Below are positions 34,834 to 42,093 of a stretch of 64,000 nucleotides of DNA, in pieces. The position numbers and the translations under genes were made by a program. How positions within the stretch are numbered: position 1 is the stretch's first letter; each line of letters begins with the position of its first letter. The DNA is from Deltaproteobacteria bacterium. GTDB lineage: Bacteria; Desulfobacterota; Desulfobacteria; Desulfobacterales; SpSt-501. The notes beneath the pieces are model-generated. The model was not told the origin of the DNA and did no database searches. It saw only the letters and a list, made by a program, of their open reading frames with translations. The stretch lies in assembly GCA_016219005.1 (NCBI GenBank), contig JACRCN010000004.1, forward strand, positions 62,001 through 126,000, given 5' to 3'.

Positions 34834-36525
34834 TTATTCGAATTCGCGAATGCTCGCGATGGAGACCCCCATGGAACAATCGGTTGACTGCTCCAGGACG
34901 ATGTCGATGACGTAGGGGCCGCCGGCGTCTTGAGCGCGTTTGAAGGCGGCCTGCAACTGGCCGGGGTCGGTGACCCGCTCGCCCTTGGCGCCGCAGGCCT
35001 CGGCAAACTTCACGAAATCGAACCCGCGGCCTTCGTTGACGCCGTCGTACCAGATCTCCACTTCGCATTCCATTTCGTAGACGTACTTTTCAGCCTGCCG
35101 GATGAGGCCCAGGTACCCATTGTTGAGGACCAGGATGATGAAGGGCACGTTGTACATCACGGCCACCGGCAATTCCTCCATGCAGAACTGGAACCCGAAA
35201 TCGCCCACCACCTGCACCACCTGCTTGTCCGGTCGGGCGACCTTGGCTCCAATGGCGGCCGGCATATCCCATCCCAGGGGGCCGGCTCCGCCGCAGTCCA
35301 GGTAATGACGGGGAATTTCAATTTCCTGCATCTGGCCGGACCAGATCTGGTTGAGGCCGATGCAGGTAACGAAAATGGTCTGCGGGCCGAAGAACGCGTT
35401 GATCTCCTTGTACACGCGCGGCGCCTTGATGGGGATGTTGTCGTAGTCCATCTTGCGCCTCAGCGAGGCCTTGACCTCGGGTATGGCAGCGGCCCACGGG
35501 GACGGCTTGGCGGCCGGCCGGCGCTTCTTAACCTCTTCGAGAAGGCTGGAAAGCGCTTTTTTCGCATCGGAAACGATGCCCAACTCGGGCATGATGTTCT
35601 TTCCAAGCTGGCCGGGGTCGATATCGATATGGATGAACTTGCGGTTGGCCGTGTAGGTTGCGACGTCCCCGGTGTGGCGGTCGTTGAAACGCACGCCCAC
35701 GGCCAGCACGAGATCCGACTCCAGGAAGGTTTTGTTGCCGGCGCGGGTGTTGCACTGGATACCGACATGGCCGGCCGCCAAGGGATGGGAGTACGGGATG
35801 CCGCTCTTGCCCATGTAGGTGGTCACCACCGGCGTCTGGAGGTATTCCGCCAACTGAACGAAGAGATCGCAGGCCTCGGCGATAATGACCCCGCCGCCTA
35901 ATAGCATGACCGGTTGTTTGGCGGCCAGAACCAGGTCGATGGCCTTGCGGACCGCGGCCGGACTGGGGCCCTGGGCCTGAAAGCTCAGCGAGCAGTCCGC
36001 TTCCGGGTCGTAGACGATTTCACCCTTCTGCACGTCGAGCGGCAGATCGATCAAAACCGGCCCCGGGCGCCCCTCGCGCATGATCCTGAAGGCTTCCCGG
36101 AAAACCCACGGCACCATGGCGGGCTCCTTGATGCAGTAGGTTTTCTTGGTGATGGGCTTGCAGATCTCGGCGATATCCACGGCCTGGAAGGCTTCGCGCC
36201 CAAGCTGCGCCCGCACATTCTGGCCGGTGATGGCCAGGATCGGTATGGAATCCACCTGGGCGGTGTAAAGACCGGTAACGAAATTGGATGCACCGGGCCC
36301 GGATGTGGCGGCGCACACACCCACGGTGTTGATCGCCCGGGCGTAGCCGTCGGCCATGTGGATGGCTCCTTCCTCGTGCCGGGCAATCAGGTGCTTGATT
36401 TTACCATGGTTCTTCATCGACTTGTAAAATGGCAGAATTCCGGCCCCGGGTATTCCGAAAATGTGGCGGACCCCTTCGTCGAAAAGGATCGAAATCGCCG
36501 CATCCATTGCGGTCATCTTGGGCAT
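34834..36525 (-). CDS. Glyoxylate carboligase-like TPP enzyme with canonical catalytic Glu
   Basis: Thiamine-diphosphate enzyme, 563 aa, of the acetolactate synthase/glyoxylate carboligase family. Most of the chain follows Gcl: MDAAISILFDEGVRHIFGIPG, DSIPILAITGQNVRAQLGREAF, PELGIVSDAKKAL, and C-terminal STDCSMGVS. The TPP motif GDFGFQFCMEELPVAVMYNVP...NNGYLGLI is intact. Gcl proteins are known for a Val at position 51 in place of the activating Glu, but here residue 51 is Glu (ARHEEGAIH), as in ordinary TPP enzymes. It may therefore make tartronate semialdehyde or carry out an acetolactate-type reaction. It lies downstream of an IclR regulator, probably in one operon. Confidence 0.8.
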   Translation of the reverse strand: MPKMTAMDAAISILFDEGVRHIFGIPGAGILPFYKSMKNHGKIKHLIARHEEGAIHMADGYARAINTVGVCAATSGPGASNFVTGLYTAQVDSIPILAITGQNVRAQLGREAFQAVDIAEICKPITKKTYCIKEPAMVPWVFREAFRIMREGRPGPVLIDLPLDVQKGEIVYDPEADCSLSFQAQGPSPAAVRKAIDLVLAAKQPVMLLGGGVIIAEACDLFVQLAEYLQTPVVTTYMGKSGIPYSHPLAAGHVGIQCNTRAGNKTFLESDLVLAVGVRFNDRHTGDVATYTANRKFIHIDIDPGQLGKNIMPELGIVSDAKKALSSLLEEVKKRRPAAKPSPWAAAIPEVKASLRRKMDYDNIPIKAPRVYKEINAFFGPQTIFVTCIGLNQIWSGQMQEIEIPRHYLDCGGAGPLGWDMPAAIGAKVARPDKQVVQVVGDFGFQFCMEELPVAVMYNVPFIILVLNNGYLGLIRQAEKYVYEMECEVEIWYDGVNEGRGFDFVKFAEACGAKGERVTDPGQLQAAFKRAQDAGGPYVIDIVLEQSTDCSMGVSIASIREFE

Positions 36526-36578
36526 GATTGGCTCCTTTCCCTGTGGGTGTGAGGTGAGAACATGTGATAGGCGCTGCG

Positions 36579-37331
36579 TTAATGCCCCGAAAGACGCTGT
36601 GAGACGGCGGCGGCGCTGCGGACGACCTCGGCAGCCAGCTTGGCGGTGCTCGCTCCGAAAAGCCTGGAACTCGGCCCCGAGATGCTCATGGCACCCGCCG
36701 CTTCGCCCTTTTGGGTTATGGCCGCCGCAATGCAGCCGACACCGTCTTCGAACTCTTCCCGGTCCACGGCGTATCCTCGCGTGCGGGTCGCCTCTATGTC
36801 CCGTAAGAACTCGTCTTCCTTCACCAGGCTATTTTCCGTGTAGCGCACTTTTTTCGCGTTTCTGAAATAATCGAGGGCCTCCGCCGGCGGGCGACCGGCG
36901 AGAAAGGCCTTGCCCACGCCTGAGCTGTGGAGAGGAACCCGGGCGCCCACCTGGGTAAACATGCGCAGGAGGGACTTGGTGTTGGAGATCTGGTCGATGT
37001 AGACGGCCTCCATGTCTTCAAAACTCACCAGGTTGACCGTCTCCCCGGTTTTTTCCATCAATTTCCGCATGACCGGTCGGGCCGCCGTGATGATCTCCAA
37101 GTTGTCCTTCACCTTGGAGGAGATATCCAGGCACTTCAGGCTGAGCATATACTTCCGGTTTGAAGGGTCCTGCCTGACATACCGGCGCCGGACCAGCACC
37201 CCCAGAATACGGTGGGTGGTGGCCGGGGGATAGCCGGTTGCCTCCGCCAGCGTGCTGAGCCGGGTATCCCCTGCCTGGGCAATCATTTCCAGAACGTTCA
37301 ATGCCTTATCCAGAGAGGTTTCCCGGGCCAT
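36579..37331 (-). CDS. IclR-family transcriptional regulator
   Basis: 250 aa regulator. The N-terminal winged HTH occupies residues 5-70 (LSTLAEATGYPPATTHRILGVLVRRRYV) and the C-terminal effector domain about 80-245 (LHSSGVGKAFLAG, GYAVDREEFEDGVGCIAAAI). It is 53 bases upstream of the carboligase gene on the same strand, so it probably heads that operon. E. coli AllR, an IclR member that binds glyoxylate, controls gcl, which makes glyoxylate a reasonable effector guess. A likely operator lies upstream at 37377-37399. Confidence 0.92.
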   Translation of the reverse strand: MARETSLDKALNVLEMIAQAGDTRLSTLAEATGYPPATTHRILGVLVRRRYVRQDPSNRKYMLSLKCLDISSKVKDNLEIITAARPVMRKLMEKTGETVNLVSFEDMEAVYIDQISNTKSLLRMFTQVGARVPLHSSGVGKAFLAGRPPAEALDYFRNAKKVRYTENSLVKEDEFLRDIEATRTRGYAVDREEFEDGVGCIAAAITQKGEAAGAMSISGPSSRLFGASTAKLAAEVVRSAAAVSQRLSGH

Positions 37332-37376
37332 CGTTTAAGGGCTGCTCCCGCGCAGTGCGTGCGCCAGTTTTTCCAC

Positions 37377-37399
37377 TATATGGAAATTTATTCCGTATA
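37377..37399. promoter_or_regulatory. Probable IclR operator
   Basis: An imperfect 23-base palindrome with core TGGAAATTTATTCCG and outer TATA arms, 46 bases upstream of the iclR start. It closely resembles the TGGAAAT...ATTTCCA pattern bound by IclR-type repressors and suggests autoregulation of iclR plus the carboligase. Confidence 0.65.
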
Positions 37400-37962
37400 T
37401 TGAAATATTAATCGCAAGCGCCGAACTTTGTCAACAATTTTTAGCAGCATCGAATCCCATCAGATGATTGACAACTGAAACAGGAATCCGATGCGAGGGC
37501 GTACGCCTGCCCGTTCCTCCGGCCGCAGGGAATCGCGCGGAAATGCAAACCGCCGCCCCAAATGCTATTGACTGTGACGATGGCCTTATTGTATTAGAAG
37601 CTATCTTAAAAATGCATCTGACAGTCGCTGGCGGCGTAGCAGGCCTCTGCAAAATGCTCACCGCCTGAGGCGGCTATGCTTTTCATCGGCGTGCGTTTGG
37701 CCCTCGGCTGTGATCTGCTGTTTTTAGACGGCCACTAGGCAAACATCCCAAAACCGTTTCGTTGCGTGAAGTATTACTGTCGTCATCCTGCTCTGCTTCA
37801 TCGCACTGCACCCTGCCGCAGGCCTATGTGTTTACGGGCCTGATCGTCAAGTAGCCGCATCCCGGAGCGGCAGCGCGCGGCTGCCGCTCCGCACCACATT
37901 CCTATCCTGGTGCAGGATATGGATAAGTCAGGTCCCCCCGAGGGCCTGAAGGAAGGGTCCCT
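37400..37962. other. Long intergenic region with repeat and hairpin
   Basis: About 560 bases between the divergent iclR and lutA. I see no credible gene. It holds a TTGACT-18-TATTAG promoter-like pair (37568-37597) directly before the MITE-like repeat copy 2 (37597-37735), and a perfect 11-bp hairpin CGGAGCGGCAG/CTGCCGCTCCG (37863-37891) with a 7-base loop and no T tract, about 70 bases before lutA. Confidence 0.6.
37597..37735 (+). repeat. MITE-like intergenic repeat, copy 2
   Basis: Inverted partner of 32494-32634, about 85% identical over 139 bases, including identical stretches such as AAAAATGCATCTGACAGTCG and CTCGGCTGTGATCTGCTG. Its terminal repeats are more degraded than in copy 1. No coding capacity. 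Confidence 0.75.
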
Positions 37963-38703
37963 ATGACGATCAAGGCACAGCTTTTCATCACCTGCCTGGC
38001 GGAGCAGTTCTTCCCGGATGTACTGAAACGCATGGTCGGACTCCTGGAGCGGCTGGGAGTGCAGGTGGAATTTCCCGAGGAGCAGACCTGCTGCGGGCAG
38101 CCGTTTTTCAACAGCGGCTACCGCAACCAGGCCCGCGAGCTGGCTGTGAAATGGCTGAAGGTCTTCGGCCGAACCGACGGCTTCATCGTTTCGCCTTCGG
38201 GATCGTGCGTGGACACGGTGCGCCACCACTTCCCCGAGCTTTTCCCGCCCGGTTCGGCTGAGCACCGCCAGGCCGAAGACGCTGCGGCCCGCACCTTCGA
38301 GTTCACCCAGTTTCTGGTGCATCAGCTCAAGGTGACGGATGTGGGCGCCCGTTTCCCGCGCAAGGTCACCTACCATTCCTCCTGCCATCTGCTGCGCGGG
38401 CTTTCGGCCCGCGAGGAACCCAAGGCACTCCTGCGGGCCGTGCAGGGGTTGGTGCTGGTCCCGCTGCCCGGCGAGGAGACCTGCTGCGGCTTCGGTGGAT
38501 CCTTCAGCGTGATTTACCCCGAGGTCAGCAAGTCCATGATGGAGTCCAAGGTCCGGGCGATCGAATCCACCGGCGCCGACGTGGTGGCGGTTTGCGATGC
38601 CGGGTGCATCATGAACATCGCCGGCGGACTGCGACAGGCGGGCTCTTCGATCCGGGCCATGCACCTGATCGAGATTCTGACGGCGGGAAGGGAGGCGTCA
38701 TGA
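37963..38703 (+). CDS. lutA: Lactate utilisation protein A-like Fe-S oxidoreductase
   Basis: 246 aa cytosolic protein with two CCG cysteine domains: EEQTCCGQPFFNSGY (about residue 45) with GSCVDTV, and SSCHLLRG/EETCCGFGGSF (about 135-175). This is the LutA/GlcF-type heterodisulfide-reductase-like module that takes part in L-lactate oxidation with LutB and LutC. The stop overlaps the lutB start (ATGA). Confidence 0.92.
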   Translation: MTIKAQLFITCLAEQFFPDVLKRMVGLLERLGVQVEFPEEQTCCGQPFFNSGYRNQARELAVKWLKVFGRTDGFIVSPSGSCVDTVRHHFPELFPPGSAEHRQAEDAAARTFEFTQFLVHQLKVTDVGARFPRKVTYHSSCHLLRGLSAREEPKALLRAVQGLVLVPLPGEETCCGFGGSFSVIYPEVSKSMMESKVRAIESTGADVVAVCDAGCIMNIAGGLRQAGSSIRAMHLIEILTAGREAS

Positions 38704-40160
38704 GCCAGGTGCAGGCCACGATTGATTTCCGCCGAAACACCCAAGAGGTACCGCAGCAGATGCCCGCGGCGGTGCAGAAGGCCACCGCCAAATTCCTCGG
38801 CAACCGGGCGGTCTTGGTGGAGGCCTTTGGAAACGAGTCCTGGCAGGCATTGCGCCAGGCCGGCCACGATATCCGCCTGCACGCCATCACCCATATCGAG
38901 CATTACCTGGAGAAGGCTGAAGCCGCGGTCACCCGGGCGGGCGGCCAGGTGCACTGGGCGCGCGATGCCGAGGAAGCCCGGCGCATCCTGCTCGACATCG
39001 CTGCCCGGCACCGGGTGAAGCTCGCGGTCAAGGGCAAGAGCATGGCGACCGAGGAGATCGGCCTGAACCACGCCATGGAGGCGGCCGGCATCCGTGTTCT
39101 GGAGACCGACCTGGGCGAATATATCGTCCAGTTGAAGGGAGTCGGGCCGGCGCACATCGTCGTGCCGGCGTTTCACCTTTCCAAGGAAGAGATCGCCGCC
39201 TTGTTCCATGAAAAGCTGGGCGTGAACGCACCCGCCGAGGCCGAGCAGCTCACCCGGATCGCACGCATGAAACTGCGCGAGGAATTTCTGTCGGCCGACA
39301 TGGGCATCTCGGGGGGCAACTTCCTGGTCGCTGACACCGGGACCATCGTCACCGTGACCAACGAGGGCAACGGCCGGATGTGCACGACCGTGCCTCCCGT
39401 GCACGTGGCGGTGGTCGGGATCGACAAGGTGGTCCCGGACTGGGAAAGCCTCACGGTTTTGTTGAAGCTGCTCGCGCGCAGCGCTACCGGGCAAAAGCTC
39501 TCCTGTTACACCCAGTTCATCAGCGGCCCGCCGCGCAGCCCGGCGGAGACCGGCCCGCGCCAGATGCACCTGATCCTGCTGGACAACGGGCGCTCGCGCA
39601 TCCTTAAAACCCCGGAGTGCCGGGAGACGTTGCTGTGCATCCGCTGCGGGGCCTGCCTGAACACCTGCCCCGTGTACAACAACGTGGGCGGTTATGCCTA
39701 CGGTTACCCCATCTCGGGGCCCACGGGAGTGATCTTCGCCAGCCAGATCCTGGGCACCAGGATCGCCGGCGCACTGCCTTTTGCCTCCACCCTGTGCGGA
39801 GCGTGCAACGAGATCTGCCCGGTGAAAATTCCCATCACCCAGATCCTGCTGCACCTGCGCCGGCGCGTGGCCGAGGGGGACGAATCGGAAGATGCGGCCG
39901 CGCCGTATGCCTTGCGGCTGGGAGCGCAGGTCGGAGCCGTTGCCCTGGGGACGACAGGGCTCTACCGGCTCGGGTCCGAGCTGCTAAAGCGGTTGCAGGC
40001 GCCGTTTGTGCGCAGCGGTTGGATGCCCCGGCTGCCGGCCCCTCTTAACCGATGGACGATGTCGCGGCCCTTCCCGGCCTTTGCCGCCGATTTCCGGCAG
40101 TGGTGGCGCGATCGTCCGGCCGCCGGGGGAAAGCGAGGAACCCATGAACCAAGCGCGTGA
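38700..40160 (+). CDS. lutB: Lactate utilisation protein B-like Fe-S protein
   Basis: 486 aa. The N-terminal LUD domain (residues ~60-300, VKGKSMATEEIGLNHAMEAAG) is followed by two ferredoxin-type clusters: CIRCGACLNTCPVYN and CGACNEICPVKIP, then a C-terminal helical domain. The frame is open from 38592, but the ATG at 38700 overlaps the lutA stop and fits family length. It probably forms a complex with LutA and LutC. Confidence 0.93.
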   Translation: MSQVQATIDFRRNTQEVPQQMPAAVQKATAKFLGNRAVLVEAFGNESWQALRQAGHDIRLHAITHIEHYLEKAEAAVTRAGGQVHWARDAEEARRILLDIAARHRVKLAVKGKSMATEEIGLNHAMEAAGIRVLETDLGEYIVQLKGVGPAHIVVPAFHLSKEEIAALFHEKLGVNAPAEAEQLTRIARMKLREEFLSADMGISGGNFLVADTGTIVTVTNEGNGRMCTTVPPVHVAVVGIDKVVPDWESLTVLLKLLARSATGQKLSCYTQFISGPPRSPAETGPRQMHLILLDNGRSRILKTPECRETLLCIRCGACLNTCPVYNNVGGYAYGYPISGPTGVIFASQILGTRIAGALPFASTLCGACNEICPVKIPITQILLHLRRRVAEGDESEDAAAPYALRLGAQVGAVALGTTGLYRLGSELLKRLQAPFVRSGWMPRLPAPLNRWTMSRPFPAFAADFRQWWRDRPAAGGKRGTHEPSA

Positions 40161-40797
40161 GGAAATCCTGGACAAATTGCGGCAAGCCTACGGCCGTGGA
40201 CCCGGGGCACCGGCAGCTCCCATCCCGCCGACGGCCCGGATCCTGCCGCGCAAGACCGCCGGGCCCGAAGCCGAGTTGACTCAGTTGCTGACGGAAATCG
40301 GAAAGCTGAGCGGCGTCACGCGGCGTGTGGCGAGCATGCAGGATTTCCGCGCCGCCCTGGCCGAGCTCATCCGGGCGGAAGGCGTGAAGCGCGCTACCTG
40401 CTGGACAACCCCCGAGATGGAGGCCTGGGGCGTGGCGGCGGCGTTGCGGGATCTCGACGTCGAGATCGTTCCGGCGGCGGCCGACAAGCACCTGGTCGCG
40501 TCGTGCGAGCTGGGGGTCACGGGTGTCGACGCGGCGCTGCCGGAAACCGGGACCCTGGCCCTGACTTCCGCGCCCGACCGGCCACGGGTGGCCTCCCTGC
40601 TGCCGCGCGTTCACCTGGCCCTGCTGCGGCCGGCTGTCCTGCGGCCGGATCTGCATCAGGTCTTCGCTGAAACCCAAACCGCGGGTTACTCGGTCCTCAT
40701 CTCCGGCCCCAGCCGCACGGCCGACATCGAGCTGACCCTCACCTTGGGCGTGCACGGGCCCAAATCGCTGCATGTCTGGGTGATGGAGATGGCATAA
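40144..40797 (+). CDS. lutC: Lactate utilisation protein C-like (LUD domain)
   Basis: 217 aa LUD-domain protein, third member of the LutABC lactate dehydrogenase system. Family features are LGVTGVDAALPETGTLALTS and the C-terminal SRTADIELTLTLGVHGPKSLHV. The ATG at 40144 overlaps the end of lutB by 17 bases. It ends 57 bases from the convergent glcF stop. Confidence 0.92.
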   Translation: MNQAREEILDKLRQAYGRGPGAPAAPIPPTARILPRKTAGPEAELTQLLTEIGKLSGVTRRVASMQDFRAALAELIRAEGVKRATCWTTPEMEAWGVAAALRDLDVEIVPAAADKHLVASCELGVTGVDAALPETGTLALTSAPDRPRVASLLPRVHLALLRPAVLRPDLHQVFAETQTAGYSVLISGPSRTADIELTLTLGVHGPKSLHVWVMEMA

Positions 40798-40854
40798 CTC
40801 CAGGCTGCTGAAAGAGGGTTGGCATCGGTAGGTGTCGAAGTCATAAACCCCCCG

Positions 40855-42093
40855 TTAAATGACCTCCGTCAGATGGCGCACGTCGACCTTCAACCCATGC
40901 CGGCGCACGCCGTAGGACAACTGGATGATGCATGCCGGGCAGGTTGTCACCAGGACATCCGCCCCGGTCTTCTTCAGGTTTGCCATTTTGCGGTCCAGCA
41001 CCTGCATGGCAAGGTCGTAGTGGGACAGCGCATAGGACCCCGCCCCTCCGCAGCACCAGTCGGCTTCCGGCAGTTCGACGAATTCAGCCCCCGGCATCCG
41101 GTGCAGCAGCTCCCGGGGCTGTTTCACCAGACCCTGACCGCGGACGGCGTGGCAGGGGTCGTGGAAGGTGACGCGTTTTCCCTCCAGGGATTTGGAGATC
41201 GGGATGACTTCGGCCGCAAGCCACTCCGAGACGTCTCTGGCCTTGGCGGCTATGGATAGAGCGACCTTGCGCTGCGGATCGTCTTCGGAAAACAGGCGCG
41301 GATATTTCTTGATGAAGCCGGTGCAGCTCGAACAGTCGGTGACGATCGCGTCTACGCTTTGGACTTCGAGCACCGCCAGGTTCTTGCCCGCCAGCTTGCG
41401 CGCCGCCGGCAGGTCGCCGTAGGACCACGCCGGAAGACCGCAGCAATTGTTGTTAAGCACGTGGACGCTCCGGCTGAAGCGCCGCAACAGGGCGAGCGTG
41501 GCCTCGCCGGCCGCTTGACTGACCACGTCGACGCCGCAGCCCACAAAATACGCCACATGCTGGCTGCGGCCCTGCCCCTCGAATACCCCGGGCTTGAAGC
41601 GCTCCCGGAAGGCCTGTGCCGGCAGCCGCTCGACAATCGCCTCCGCTCGCGATAAATCGCGGCCGAAGATGCGCAGCAGGCCCAGGGCGCGGGCCAGCTC
41701 GCTCATGCCGCTGTTCTTGCCCATGGCTATCGCCCGGGCGGCCAGGTGCAGTCGCCGGGGGTAAGGCAGCAGCTTATCGAACAGCAGGCGGTGGATGGAT
41801 TTGCGGCCGACTTTTTCGAGGTACTCCGAGCGCGCCGTGGTGACCAGATCCGCGGTCGGTATCGCCGGGAAGCAGTTGCTCGTGCAGGCCCCGCAGAGCA
41901 GGCAGCTGTAAAGGGGCTCCTCGATCTCCGGGCTCCATTGGAGCCGGCCCTCGATCACGGCCCGCAGCAATGCCAGCCGACCCCGCGCGACCCCTCCCTC
42001 ATAACCCGTGGAGCGGAAGATCGGGCAGGCCGTCTGGCAGAAGCCGCAGTGATTGCAGTGGGCAATTTCGTCGTAGTGTGCGGATATGCTCAT
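40855..42093 (-). CDS. glcF: Glycolate oxidase iron-sulfur subunit
   Basis: 412 aa. N-terminal double [4Fe-4S] ferredoxin region (HCNHCGFCQTACPIF and CLLCGACTSNCFPAIP), then two CCG domains (NNNCCGLPAWSYG, DWCCGGAGSY) that may bind a noncubane cluster. It passes electrons from the flavin subunit to the membrane. I prefer the ATG at 42093, which overlaps the glcDE stop; an ATG at 42108 is the alternative. The same fold family as LutA. Confidence 0.92.
   Translation of the reverse strand: MSISAHYDEIAHCNHCGFCQTACPIFRSTGYEGGVARGRLALLRAVIEGRLQWSPEIEEPLYSCLLCGACTSNCFPAIPTADLVTTARSEYLEKVGRKSIHRLLFDKLLPYPRRLHLAARAIAMGKNSGMSELARALGLLRIFGRDLSRAEAIVERLPAQAFRERFKPGVFEGQGRSQHVAYFVGCGVDVVSQAAGEATLALLRRFSRSVHVLNNNCCGLPAWSYGDLPAARKLAGKNLAVLEVQSVDAIVTDCSSCTGFIKKYPRLFSEDDPQRKVALSIAAKARDVSEWLAAEVIPISKSLEGKRVTFHDPCHAVRGQGLVKQPRELLHRMPGAEFVELPEADWCCGGAGSYALSHYDLAMQVLDRKMANLKKTGADVLVTTCPACIIQLSYGVRRHGLKVDVRHLTEVI

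Noticed and set aside
37431..37668. Short ORFs (66-76 codons) in the iclR-lutA spacer
   Set aside because: They span the MITE-like repeat, lack ribosome-binding sites and show no protein-like composition.
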